In this document: piece by piece, positions 38,103-46,819 of the stretch
How positions within the stretch are numbered: the stretch's first letter is position 1
How the letters are laid out: every line of letters starts with the position of its first letter
DNA from: Gammaproteobacteria bacterium
GTDB taxonomy: Bacteria; Pseudomonadota; Gammaproteobacteria; Eutrophobiales; Eutrophobiaceae
Direction: 5' to 3'
Assembly: GCA_012103475.1 (NCBI GenBank)
Contig: WLWS01000001.1
Location: forward strand, 767,881 to 831,880
DNA length: 64,000 nt
Translations under genes and position numbers: made by a program
Notes under the pieces: model-generated
What the model saw: the letters and a program-made list of their open reading frames with translations, nothing else
What the model was told of the DNA's origin: nothing
Database searches by the model: none

Positions 38103-38918
38103 TCAGCGCTGACAATTCAAGCAATAATAAGTAGAGCGCTGTCCCAGTGTGATTTGCCTGATGCTGTTTGCGCATACATGGCACGCTTCCCCGCTACGGT
38201 CGTACACGCTAAGTCGTTGCGCAAAATAGCCCGGACTCCCTTCACTATCAACAAAGTCACGCAAGGTAGTTCCTCCCTTATCTATGGCCTCCAGTAAAAC
38301 CTGTTTGATGACACCTGCCAGCTTGTCGCACCTGTGATGCGCAATCCTGCCTGCCGCGCGTTTCGGATGAATACCACTGCGAAATAAGGATTCACTGGCG
38401 TATATGTTGCCAACTCCAACGACGATGTGGCTGTCCATAATAAAAGTTTTGATAGCTTGCTGACGATTCAGGCATTGCTTGTGGAGGTAGTCTCCATTGA
38501 ATTCGTCTGATAGAGGCTCGGGTCCCAGGTCAACCAATAACTTATGTTGAAAAGGATCATCACCCGCCCAGAGTACTGAGCCAAAGCGTCGAGGATCCCT
38601 TAACCGCAGACACTTGCCATTTTTCATCACCAGATCAAGGTGATCATGTTTTTCTGGTTGCAGGTGCGAGTCAACTACCCGCAGGCTGCCCGACATGCCA
38701 AGATGAACCAGAATGTTGCCCTGTGATGTTTGCAGGATAATGTACTTGCCACGACGATCTATTCTAAGAATTTTAGCCTTACTGAGATCACTATTTAAAC
38801 TCCTGGGCACAGGCCAGCGTAATTTGCTATTACGGACAATTACTTTGTCGACTACCTGCCCGAGACAATGAGGCTCAATACCTCGCCGTGTCGTTTCAAC
38901 TTCAGGTAACTCAGGCAT
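38103..38918 (-). CDS. mutM: Formamidopyrimidine-DNA glycosylase
   Basis: Bifunctional glycosylase/AP lyase removing 8-oxoguanine and other oxidised purines. The N-terminus PELPEVETTRRGIEPHC provides the catalytic Pro and Glu after Met removal. The helix-two-turn-helix region VGNIYASESLFRSGIHP and the C-terminal zinc finger (CHVC ... YCLNCQR) are complete. Length 271. It is the last gene of the minus-strand run with the Gld-like transporter and ends 6 bases from ggt. Confidence 0.97.
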   Translation of the reverse strand: MPELPEVETTRRGIEPHCLGQVVDKVIVRNSKLRWPVPRSLNSDLSKAKILRIDRRGKYIILQTSQGNILVHLGMSGSLRVVDSHLQPEKHDHLDLVMKNGKCLRLRDPRRFGSVLWAGDDPFQHKLLVDLGPEPLSDEFNGDYLHKQCLNRQQAIKTFIMDSHIVVGVGNIYASESLFRSGIHPKRAAGRIAHHRCDKLAGVIKQVLLEAIDKGGTTLRDFVDSEGSPGYFAQRLSVYDRSGEACHVCANSIRQITLGQRSTYYCLNCQR

Positions 38919-38927
38919 GGCAAATAC

Positions 38928-39764
38928 TTAATCCGTTTTTAATAGAAGTTTTTCAGCATGACCGCTGGCGAAATTGTACTGTATTCCGAGATCGGCGCGG
39001 GCAAGAATCAGCTCACTTTGATTTGATACAACATCAAATATTGCTGTACGACCACCGTACAAATGAACTGAAATAAGAGGAAGCTTCTGAATGCGCTTGT
39101 AGGCGCTAACGCTTCGTGCCTCAGCTTTCTGCCAGGAGCTCGCCAATACTGCCGGCAGGTTTTCGGATTGATCTTTAGCTGGAGGTGTAATCGCCCAACT
39201 ATCTCGGCTCAGACTCAATAATTGATCACCAAAGTCTATGCGAAGGATCGTCTCATCTTCCGCTATCAGTTTTGTGCTCAGGAAAAATAAATTTGCTTGC
39301 CCTAATTGATGAAACAAATTGTCGTTTATTAAATGAATAACATTGTTATAAAGGACATATCGTCGGGCATCTATTGGGTCTGTCCCGCCAAATATGAAGC
39401 GATGTTGGTCCAGATCCAATACCATCTCCGCTGGCTGAAGTTGATAAACATTCAAAGGAGTGTTTGCGGGATTAATTTCAGCGAAGCTTCTGCTTTTTGC
39501 CAGACCCAGAATAGCCTCGATTCGTTCTCGCTTTGCTCTGAGGCGAGTTGCTCCAGTGAGCCACCAGACCCCACCCTGTTTTTCAAACGAAAGTAAACTG
39601 CCGTTTTTTCGATGTATATTTATTGTATGAATAGTCTGCTTGTCTAAATCAGACAGCAAATAATTATCTCGCTGATTTTGCCTGTTGGTCTGTAGACTGA
39701 GGAAAAGCAGCATTGCTGTCACTAGAAATAATGATACTAACGCGACAATAAGACGGGTTTTCAT
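38928..39764 (-). CDS. DUF4340 domain protein of a Gld-type ABC operon
   Basis: A 278-residue protein with an N-terminal membrane helix (about residues 5-24) and a periplasmic part made of repeating beta-rich units (LLSFEKQGGVWWLTG, LLSLSRDSWAITPP), as in the DUF4340 family. Such genes regularly follow gldG-like genes in operons of this type. It sits 7 bases downstream of the gldG-like gene and 9 upstream of mutM. Molecular function unknown; it may bind a substrate or act as a scaffold for the transporter. Confidence 0.75.
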   Translation of the reverse strand: MKTRLIVALVSLFLVTAMLLFLSLQTNRQNQRDNYLLSDLDKQTIHTINIHRKNGSLLSFEKQGGVWWLTGATRLRAKRERIEAILGLAKSRSFAEINPANTPLNVYQLQPAEMVLDLDQHRFIFGGTDPIDARRYVLYNNVIHLINDNLFHQLGQANLFFLSTKLIAEDETILRIDFGDQLLSLSRDSWAITPPAKDQSENLPAVLASSWQKAEARSVSAYKRIQKLPLISVHLYGGRTAIFDVVSNQSELILARADLGIQYNFASGHAEKLLLKTD

Positions 39765-39771
39765 AAATTAG

Positions 39772-41124
39772 TTAGAGTTTTTTTCGTCGCCACCATATAA
39801 ATAACCCAGACGTTATAAATATCAGGGGCAAAGCAAATAGAAAAGTCACGGCAAGAATGCCCAGTGATATTTGAGAGACCTCCAGTTTCGCATCACGTAC
39901 TGAACTAACCGGGATTGAAATCAAATTATCATCGTTGCTTAACCAGTTTATGATTCTCACGCCAAGCTCCAGGTTGCCACTGTTACCGACGTAGGTGTTA
40001 GAAAGAAAGTCACCGTCTCCTATAATTACGATCCTTTGTTCTTTTTGGTCAGCATTTTTGTCTTCAACTTTTCTCTTGAGGCTGAGGCCGAGTTTTAGAG
40101 GGCCCTGTTGTTCCTGATCCGGATTGAACATCACCTCACCGCTCAGGGCACCCAGTTCAAGCCATGTGTGATTCCCGCTTAAGAGTAAATCACGAGCGTT
40201 CCAGAGCGAACCAGATTTAACTATAAGCGATGTGGCCTTTGGAAAAAAAACCGTCAGGCCAAAGCCTTTTGTTATCGGGTGTTGCGGGTAAAGACTTGGT
40301 GTGGTTAAGGTTATTGTCGGATCGTTAATGCCAACATGTTGGCCGGCCGTATCAATTACCACACCCGCAGCAAACTCAATACCCAGAAAGTCCGCTATGC
40401 TTGTCATGCCAGAGGGATCATTCGGATCGGTCAGCCACAGCAAGTTGCCGCCATCGCTAAGATACTGCTGAATGGATTCAAGTTCCCCTTGTAAAAGCGA
40501 CACCAGTGGGCTGGCGATTACCAGTACAGCGGTGTTGTCTGGTATTGCTGCAGTTTCAACCAGGTTCAGAGGGTGGACTTTATAACCCCTGTGTTTAAGT
40601 TGCTGAGCCCACTCACCGAGATCGTGATTGGCTTTGCCGACAGGATGTCTTTCTCCGTGACCAACCAGAAAAGCCAGCCAGCGTTCACTACCACGTAAAA
40701 GTCGCTGAAGTGCGTTTATAAATTCCTGCTCATTCTCAGAGCGTACGTGCTCACTTCTGCCGTCATAGCGCAGGATGAGCTCACCATTCACATTGATGCC
40801 CAGCTCACGTATTTCATCGGGAACAGAATCAGGGTTAACAAATTGCAGGGTGATGTCAGTTTTGTGTCGCTGGAATTTGGCTATAAAATTTCGTATCAAT
40901 AAACGCAGTTCTGAATCTTCGCGAGCATATGCGCTGATAGAAAGCGGCATGCTGGTTTCTGCCAGAACCTGACGACTGGCCTCAGAAAGCGTATGTCTAC
41001 CGGTATGGGTTAAATCAGTTGTCATCTGATAACGCACGCTGAACCAGGCAATTAAGCCGTAAGCCAACAGTAGTAATAGCAAATTGGCAAGGCTGATTAA
41101 TTTAAACTGCTTTTGTTTGTTCAT
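39772..41124 (-). CDS. GldG-like ABC transport auxiliary protein
   Basis: A 450-residue protein with membrane helices at both ends (about residues 10-30 and 420-445) around a large periplasmic domain. This architecture and motifs such as LSEASRQVLAETSMPLSIS and WLAFLVGHGERHP fit the GldG / ABC_transp_aux family, which works with GldA-type ATPases and GldF-type permeases. The start overlaps the permease gene by 4 bases. In Bacteroidetes the system supports gliding; in proteobacteria the cargo is unknown. Confidence 0.8.
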   Translation of the reverse strand: MNKQKQFKLISLANLLLLLLAYGLIAWFSVRYQMTTDLTHTGRHTLSEASRQVLAETSMPLSISAYAREDSELRLLIRNFIAKFQRHKTDITLQFVNPDSVPDEIRELGINVNGELILRYDGRSEHVRSENEQEFINALQRLLRGSERWLAFLVGHGERHPVGKANHDLGEWAQQLKHRGYKVHPLNLVETAAIPDNTAVLVIASPLVSLLQGELESIQQYLSDGGNLLWLTDPNDPSGMTSIADFLGIEFAAGVVIDTAGQHVGINDPTITLTTPSLYPQHPITKGFGLTVFFPKATSLIVKSGSLWNARDLLLSGNHTWLELGALSGEVMFNPDQEQQGPLKLGLSLKRKVEDKNADQKEQRIVIIGDGDFLSNTYVGNSGNLELGVRIINWLSNDDNLISIPVSSVRDAKLEVSQISLGILAVTFLFALPLIFITSGLFIWWRRKKL

Positions 41125-41880
41125 TGATGAGTCCGTAGTGCGTCCAGTCGCCAGATCGTCAATACAATGAACAAAGAAGTGAGTAAAAGATAGTAGATAA
41201 AATCGCCCGAATTATAAGCACCGCTTAACAGGACATTAAAATGTTTCTGTAATGAAAGATAATTTATAAGGCTTTGCAGATATTGATTGTCAGTATCATT
41301 TATTATGTGAATAAGCCATAGACCCCAAAGCAATATAAAGCTGTTAATCGCAGCCAGCGCAGGAGAGCTGCTTAAGCTTGATATAAACAGACCAATTGCT
41401 ACAAAAGAAGAAAACAGAAGAAAACAGAAGAAATACTCCGCTAATTCCCGAAAACAGCAGCCCGAAATCCAGCACAGTCCCTGACGTAAGAGAAAGGGGC
41501 ATCAAACAAATCAGTATAAGCAGGCAGAAATAAAACAGCATCAGTCCAATAAATTTTCCCATTACCAGAGCGACAATAGATACGGGTGATGAAAATAATA
41601 ATTTTATGGTGCCATTGCGATATTCATCGCTGAAACTACGCATGGTAATAAAGGGTGAAATCACCAGCATAACAACTCCGGCAATCTGCAACATTCCCGT
41701 AACAACTACAGCAGTCAGGCCGCGACCAGCGAAAACAGATCCGGACTCGAGGTACTTCGATAGCAGTAAATAAAAGAAAACTGCCAGAATAAATTGCACG
41801 CTGGCAAGAATCGTCCAGCCAAATAGTGAGATAAAAAGTTTTCGAAATTCATGGCGGGCGATGCTGATCACACTGTTCAT
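41121..41880 (-). pseudogene. GldF-like ABC-2 permease, frameshifted by a 10-bp duplication
   Basis: Integral membrane permease in two frames. The first (41880 to 41344) has four hydrophobic segments and FITMRSFSDEYRNGTIKLL, typical of ABC-2/GldF permeases, then runs into FFFCSNWSVYIKL and stops. The true continuation is in another frame (VAIGLFISSLSSSPALAAIN, then FILLWGLWLIHI), which joins a fragment ending at 41121. Removing one copy of the 10-bp tandem repeat at 41411-41430 restores one frame of 249 codons, the normal length. Both ends keep 4-base overlaps with neighbours. As sequenced the protein would lack its last two or so helices. Confidence 0.85.
41411..41430. repeat. 10-bp tandem duplication causing the permease frameshift
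   Basis: AAAACAGAAG occurs twice in direct tandem at 41411-41420 and 41421-41430. It is preceded by a near-copy, ACAAAAGAAG (41401-41410, 8 of 10), and followed by AAA in the same phase. The unit length is not a multiple of three, so gaining or losing one copy switches the reading frame of the permease gene. Confidence 0.9.
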
Positions 41881-42839
41881 GTTTTTTCTGCCGAAGAAGC
41901 GCCTTGTTCGACTACTTCACCATGAGTTAGTTGTAAAAAAGTATGCTCAAGCGACTCTCGCTCTGGAATCAGCTCATATAAACCCCAGTTTTTATTTACA
42001 GATGTTTCTGTAAATAAAGCGGGTGCTGCAACAGAGTTTTCACATACAACTCGAAATCGTCTCCCATCAATGTTTCGTACCAGAGAAACACCGGATATTT
42101 GTTCAAGCTCCTCTAATAAAGGTGGTCGCGCCAGAGCTATGGTCCAGCTGCTTTGGGTTCCGCTTTCTTCAAGCTGGTTTATTTTTTCATCCAGTACGAT
42201 TTTGCCCCGATTAATTATCAAGACGCGATTACAGCTACTTTGCACTTCCGGCAGAATATGTGTAGAGACGATGACGCTATGATCACTGCCTAGCTCAGAG
42301 ATCAGTTCACGGATTTCCAGATTCTGTATCGGGTCGAGACCAGAACTTGGTTCATCAAGTATCACAACGGCCGGGGAGTGAATAATAGCCTGGGCAATAC
42401 CAACGCGTTGCTGGTATCCCTTGGATAAATTAGCTATCAGCCTTTTGCCATAATCATGTATGCCGCAACGTGATTTGCAATTATCCATGGCCTGTTTGAG
42501 CTGGTTTTTTTGTATCTTGCGTAAGCGAGCGCAATAAAGTAGATACTCATCTACGGTCAGATCTTTGTATAGAGGCGGATTTTCAGGCAGAAAACCGATG
42601 TGTTGCTTTGCTTTTTCTGCTGCTTCAACAATGTCATGACTGGCAACAACAACAGAGCCGGCGGTGGCGGCAAGCACACCACAGATTATTTGCATGGTGC
42701 TCGACTTGCCCGCTCCGTTGGGACCCAGAAACCCCAGTACCTCACCCCTGTTTACAGAAAAACTTATTTCATTTACAGCACAATGGTCACCGTAGTAACA
42801 GCTAAGCTGACTGACCTCAATAAGTGTTTCGTTGTTCAT
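41877..42839 (-). CDS. ABC transporter ATP-binding protein (GldA-like)
   Basis: ATPase of a Gld/ABC-2 type exporter. Walker A GPNGAGKSS (39-47), signature LSKGYQQRVGIAQA, Walker B VVILDEPSSGLDP and the H-loop IVSTHILPE are intact. A C-terminal extension of about 90 residues (length 320) is common in GldA-type ATPases. It is the first gene of the operon ATPase, permease, GldG-like, DUF4340, mutM and overlaps the permease gene by 4 bases. The substrate is unknown. Confidence 0.88.
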   Translation of the reverse strand: MNNETLIEVSQLSCYYGDHCAVNEISFSVNRGEVLGFLGPNGAGKSSTMQIICGVLAATAGSVVVASHDIVEAAEKAKQHIGFLPENPPLYKDLTVDEYLLYCARLRKIQKNQLKQAMDNCKSRCGIHDYGKRLIANLSKGYQQRVGIAQAIIHSPAVVILDEPSSGLDPIQNLEIRELISELGSDHSVIVSTHILPEVQSSCNRVLIINRGKIVLDEKINQLEESGTQSSWTIALARPPLLEELEQISGVSLVRNIDGRRFRVVCENSVAAPALFTETSVNKNWGLYELIPERESLEHTFLQLTHGEVVEQGASSAEKT

Positions 42840-42993
42840 ATAGGAATTATTATTCAGAAAGGTGTCTAAGAATCAAGCCGATAGTGTAGCAGGTTTATGT
42901 TTTTCTATGCCTGATGAGCGTGTAAGTGAACACTGGAAGAGCGACTCGTTCTCGGCTAGCATTAACATTATACTAACTTGCAGAGGGTTAAAT

Positions 42994-44166
42994 ATGTATC
43001 ACGAATTATCTGTATGGTCCTACTTGTTGATTACTCTGGGTCTTACACAAGTCACGATAGCTTCAGTAACAATTTTTCTACATCGCCACCAGACCCATCG
43101 GGCTCTGGAGCTACATCCGCTGGTAAGCCATTTTTTTCGTTTCTGGTTGTGGTTGACGACAGGCATTGTCACTCGGGAATGGGTCGCTATTCATCGTAAG
43201 CATCATGCCAGAGTTGAAACAGATGAAGATCCGCACAGCCCGCAAAAATCCGGGATTCTGACTGTGTTACTGAAAGGCTCAGAGCTTTATCGTCTTGAGG
43301 CAAAAAATGATGAAACCTTGTGTAAATATGGTTTCCAGACTCCCGATGACAGACTGGAAAAATTTCTTTATACACCTTACTCGTATGCCGGTATCTACAT
43401 TATGTTAGTCGTAAATGTAGCCCTGTTTGGTTTTATCGGAATAACTATCTGGGCAGTTCAAATGGCCTGGATACCGATATTTGCTGCTGGTGTTATCAAC
43501 GGACTGGGTCATTGGTGGGGATACAGAAATTATGAGTCTGAGGATGCCTCGACAAATATTACCCCTATTGCTTTTTTTATCGGAGGAGAGGAGTTACATA
43601 ACAATCATCATGCTTTTGCCAGTTCAGCAAAATTTTCCTCGAGATGGTATGAGTTTGACATTGGCTGGACTTATATTCGTCTTATGGAGGTCTTTAAATT
43701 GGCCAGGGTGAAAAAACTGGCGCCGGAACTGACCTTTGATGAAAAAAAGGATGGTGTGGATCTCGACACGGTAAAAGCGGTTATTACGAATCGACTTCAT
43801 ATTATGTCCGACTATGCGCGCACTGTCGTAAAGCAGGTCTATAAGGAGGAAGAGGCGCGGGCCAGCGAAAACAGCAAGAATCTTTATCGTCAGGGTCGAC
43901 GCTGGCTGATAAGGAATGAATCATTAATAGATAAAAGCGCCCGGGTCCGGCTTGATGAGTTACTTGCTCAAAGTCAGTCTTTAGCTGTGGTCTATGAGTT
44001 TCAGCAACGTTTGCAGGCTTTGTGGCAGGAGAAAACGGCAAACCAGGAGCGTTTGCTTGAAGCTTTACAGGAATGGTGTCAGCAGGCGGAACAAACAGGC
44101 ATTCAAGCCCTGGAAGAATTTGCACAAAGTTTGAGACGCTGCTCTATGGCGCCGGCCAGGATCTGA
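42994..44166 (+). CDS. Acyl-CoA/acyl-lipid desaturase (membrane-bound, delta-9 type)
   Basis: Di-iron membrane desaturase introducing a double bond into fatty acyl chains. The three histidine boxes are HRHQTH (30-35), HRKHH (67-71) and HNNHH (202-206), with hydrophobic segments between them. The ATG at 42994 (390 residues) is chosen because AGAGGG lies just upstream and the protein then opens with its first helix; the frame stays open to 42862, but that stretch is not protein-like. About 120 charged residues follow the desaturase core, predicted helical, as in Pseudomonas DesA-like proteins. Monocistronic, with a terminator 14 bases after the stop. Confidence 0.9.
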   Translation: MYHELSVWSYLLITLGLTQVTIASVTIFLHRHQTHRALELHPLVSHFFRFWLWLTTGIVTREWVAIHRKHHARVETDEDPHSPQKSGILTVLLKGSELYRLEAKNDETLCKYGFQTPDDRLEKFLYTPYSYAGIYIMLVVNVALFGFIGITIWAVQMAWIPIFAAGVINGLGHWWGYRNYESEDASTNITPIAFFIGGEELHNNHHAFASSAKFSSRWYEFDIGWTYIRLMEVFKLARVKKLAPELTFDEKKDGVDLDTVKAVITNRLHIMSDYARTVVKQVYKEEEARASENSKNLYRQGRRWLIRNESLIDKSARVRLDELLAQSQSLAVVYEFQQRLQALWQEKTANQERLLEALQEWCQQAEQTGIQALEEFAQSLRRCSMAPARI

Positions 44167-44179
44167 GTTAAAGTCATAA

Positions 44180-44203
44180 AAAAACCCGCTCTTGCGGGTT
44201 TTT
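44180..44203. terminator. Bidirectional intrinsic terminator between desaturase and rpmG
   Basis: AAAAACCCGC (44180-44189), loop TCTT, GCGGGTTTTT (44194-44203) forms a perfect stem with A and T tracts on the two sides, so it can stop transcripts from both the desaturase gene (plus) and rpmB-rpmG (minus). Confidence 0.88.
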
Positions 44204-44230
44204 AGATTCCAGAGCCTGTAAAGACAATTA

Positions 44231-44398
44231 CTATTTAATTTTCGCTTCCTTATAGAGAACGTGTTTACGAACAACGGGATCATATTTCTTGATTTCCATT
44301 TTATCCGGCATGTTCCGCTTATTCTTGGTCGTTGTGTAGTAATGTCCAGTTCCTGCTGATGAAACCAGTTTGATTTTGTCTCTAGCGCTGCCAGCCAT
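44231..44398 (-). CDS. rpmG: 50S ribosomal protein L33
   Basis: A 55-codon gene starting [20 protein letters not shown] and containing [18 protein letters not shown], the standard bL33. The four zinc-binding cysteines of the C+ form are absent, so this is the zinc-independent C- type. ATG 44396-44398, TAG 44231-44233. It lies 16 bases after rpmB, the usual rpmB-rpmG pair. Confidence 0.95.
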   Translation of the reverse strand: MAGSARDKIKLVSSAGTGHYYTTTKNKRNMPDKMEIKKYDPVVRKHVLYKEAKIK

Positions 44399-44414
44399 GA
44401 TTCTCTCCTAAACC

Positions 44415-44651
44415 CTAAACCGATTCGCCACGAGAGCGGATATCGGTCAGTACCTTCTCGATACCAACTTTGTCTATAATTCGTAAGCCTTTACTGCTGA
44501 CACGCAGGCGAACCCAGCGATTTTCATTTTCCAGCCAGAAACGTCTGACGTGAAGATTGGGCAAAAACCGGCGCCTGGTCTTGTTATTCGCGTGGGAAAC
44601 GTTGTTCCCGGACATTGGTCTTTTTCCAGTGACCTGACAAACTCGTGACAT
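44415..44651 (-). CDS. rpmB: 50S ribosomal protein L28
   Basis: bL28, 78 residues: [20 protein letters not shown] at the start and [20 protein letters not shown] later, as in other gammaproteobacteria. Only one cysteine is present, so no zinc site. It is the first gene of rpmB-rpmG, with a good promoter 36 bases upstream. Confidence 0.96.
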   Translation of the reverse strand: MSRVCQVTGKRPMSGNNVSHANNKTRRRFLPNLHVRRFWLENENRWVRLRVSSKGLRIIDKVGIEKVLTDIRSRGESV

Positions 44652-44686
44652 GATAAATACTCGCTACGATGCAAAAAAGAGCGCGG

Positions 44687-44715
44687 ATTGTACATGGATT
44701 CAGTGCAAGAGCCAA
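44687..44715 (-). promoter_or_regulatory. Probable sigma-70 promoter of rpmB-rpmG
   Basis: On the minus strand TTGGCT (44710-44715), 17 bases, then TACAAT (44687-44692, 5 of 6). It lies 36 bases upstream of the rpmB start codon, in the short gap between radC and rpmB. Confidence 0.55.
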
Positions 44716-44734
44716 GCTTGCAGCATGTTTTGGG

Positions 44735-45409
44735 CTAAATCAGACTTCTTTCGGCGAAAGATACCAACTGCCCATCACCAACCACGATATGGTCGAGGAC
44801 GCGAATATCTACCAGTGACAGAGCCTCAGACAGTCTTCTGGTGATGTTTCTGTCTGCCTGGCTCGGCTCAGCCACCCCGGAAGGGTGATTATGGGCGAGA
44901 ATAAGGGCTGCAGCATTATGAAGCAAGGCGCGTTTAACCACTTCTCTCGGATAGACACTGGCTCCATCGATAGTGCCACTGAAAAGTTCTTCAAAGCAGA
45001 TTACCTGGTGACGATTGTCCAGAAACAAGCAGGCGAAAACCTCGTGAGGGTAGGCTCTCAGGCATAAATTGAGATAGTCACGAGTAGCAGAAGGGTTGCT
45101 AAGCACATCTCCACGGCGAAGTCTGGACTCGAGGTAGCGCTTTCCCAGCTCTAGTCCGGCACGTAATTGAACAAATTTGCCAGATCCAAGCCCCGGGGTC
45201 TGATTAAGGGTGGCGAAATCAGCGTCCAGCAACTGGCGCAGACCGCCGGTTTTTAATATCAGCTCTCGAGCCAGTTCTACAGCGCTTACGCCGGGTCGGC
45301 CGGTGCGAAAGAAGATTGCCAGTAATTCCGCGTCGGACAAGGCCTCCGGGCCCTTTTCAAGTAGTTTTTCTCTGGGTTGCTCGGCCACAGGCCAGTCTGA
45401 AATCGCCAT
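44735..45409 (-). CDS. radC: RadC family protein (JAB/MPN domain)
   Basis: RadC-type protein with an N-terminal helix-hairpin-helix part ([38 protein letters not shown]) and a C-terminal JAB metalloprotease-like domain containing [18 protein letters not shown], the metal-ligand motif. Length 224 is typical. The original DNA-repair role of RadC is disputed, and the biochemical function is unknown. Divergent from coaBC, an arrangement conserved in many gammaproteobacteria. Confidence 0.93.
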   Translation of the reverse strand: MAISDWPVAEQPREKLLEKGPEALSDAELLAIFFRTGRPGVSAVELARELILKTGGLRQLLDADFATLNQTPGLGSGKFVQLRAGLELGKRYLESRLRRGDVLSNPSATRDYLNLCLRAYPHEVFACLFLDNRHQVICFEELFSGTIDGASVYPREVVKRALLHNAAALILAHNHPSGVAEPSQADRNITRRLSEALSLVDIRVLDHIVVGDGQLVSFAERSLI

Positions 45410-45545
45410 AACGTCTCCTTGTCATTTGCGAGTTTTGAAAAATTCATATCAAATTATTAGCTTCCTGCCACAAGTAACAGATAATACAAAGAATTTTCCA
45501 CGATTAATATCGAAAACCAGACTTTTTAAGGTAAACTGAGCGGCA

Positions 45546-46760
45546 ATGAAAAGACTCTCCGGAAAACGTATCCTGCTGGGAATCAGTGGGGGCATCGCTG
45601 CATACAAAAGCGCAGAGCTGGTTCGACGTTTGCGTGAGCAGGGCGCCGAAGTCAGAGTGGTAATGACCCGGAGTGCCTGTGAGTTCATCACCCCCTTAAC
45701 CATGCAGGCTTTGTCTTCAAACCCGGTTTACACAGAATTGCTCGATCACGAACACGAAACGGCAATGGGTCATATCGACTTGGCGCGCTGGAGTGACGTG
45801 GTTCTGGTGGCGCCGGCGACGGCAAATTTTATTGCCAGGCTGGCACAAGGTAGCGCGGACGAATTGCTCACGACCTTGTGTCTCGCGACACAAGCTGCGA
45901 TTCTGGTGGCGCCGGCGATGAATAAGCAGATGTGGTTGAATCCGGCTACAGCGGCAAATATTGAGACCATAAGTAATCGCGGTATTGGAATCGTTGGTCC
46001 TGCCGCCGGAGAGCAGGCCTGTGGTGAGGTTGGCCCCGGTAGAATGCTTGAACCAGAGCAGCTATTGCTGGCGATTCAGGCAGTATTTGAAAACGGAATG
46101 CTGGCTGGTAAACATGTCATCGTTACAGCTGGCCCAACTCGCGAACCAATCGATCCGGTTCGCTATATTAGCAACAGGAGTTCGGGCAAAATGGGTTATG
46201 CCGTAGCAGAGGCAGCTCTGGAGGCGGGAGCAGAAGTTACTCTGGTGTCAGGCCCGGTTGCTTTGGATGCACCGGAAAGGGCTAGTTGCGTTCGAGTGAA
46301 TACAGCGATAGAAATGCGCGATGCTGTGCTGGAAAACGCCGCTGGAGCGGATATTCTAATTGCGGCGGCTGCAGTGGCTGATTATCACTGTGGTGCCATT
46401 GCCGCACAAAAAATCAAAAAAGGTGATGGCGCTCTGACACTGAATTTAAGTAAAACGCCTGATGTTCTGGCCGAAGCCGCCAAACTGGATCCGTCATTAT
46501 TCACAGTTGGTTTTGCTGCGGAAACGGAAACTCTAAAGGACAACGCGATTAAGAAACTGGAGGCTAAGGGTCTGGATATGATCGCTGCCAATCTGGTTGG
46601 TGAGGGGCAGGCTTTTGATGTTGACGAAAATGCTCTTGAGCTCTACTGGAATGGCGGTAGTTTAAAACTGGAGATAGCGCCTAAAACCCGTCTTGCCCGT
46701 CAGCTTCTCCATGTCATTGCCAGCAACTATTACGACAAGCAGTCAAACAAAACTCATTAA
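45546..46760 (+). CDS. coaBC: Phosphopantothenoylcysteine decarboxylase / phosphopantothenate-cysteine ligase
   Basis: Bifunctional coenzyme A enzyme: the CoaB half joins cysteine to phosphopantothenate and the CoaC half decarboxylates the product. The FMN-dependent CoaC half has GISGGIAAYKSAELVRRL, VAPAMNKQMWLN and the catalytic ACGEVGPGRM. The CoaB half has TAGPTREPIDPVRYISNRSS and KIKKGDGALTLNLSKTPDVL. Length 404. In many relatives dut lies between coaBC and algC; here only 59 bases separate them. Confidence 0.96.
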   Translation: MKRLSGKRILLGISGGIAAYKSAELVRRLREQGAEVRVVMTRSACEFITPLTMQALSSNPVYTELLDHEHETAMGHIDLARWSDVVLVAPATANFIARLAQGSADELLTTLCLATQAAILVAPAMNKQMWLNPATAANIETISNRGIGIVGPAAGEQACGEVGPGRMLEPEQLLLAIQAVFENGMLAGKHVIVTAGPTREPIDPVRYISNRSSGKMGYAVAEAALEAGAEVTLVSGPVALDAPERASCVRVNTAIEMRDAVLENAAGADILIAAAAVADYHCGAIAAQKIKKGDGALTLNLSKTPDVLAEAAKLDPSLFTVGFAAETETLKDNAIKKLEAKGLDMIAANLVGEGQAFDVDENALELYWNGGSLKLEIAPKTRLARQLLHVIASNYYDKQSNKTH

Positions 46761-46819
46761 GATTTGCGCTTTTTAATTCTTGGACGTACTTATAACATAT
46801 TGAAGGAAGGTAGATAAGA

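Noticed and set aside
41401..41433. Repeat tract considered as a CRISPR fragment or replication iteron
   Set aside because: Only two exact 10-mers without spacers, lying inside a coding sequence; best explained as replication slippage.
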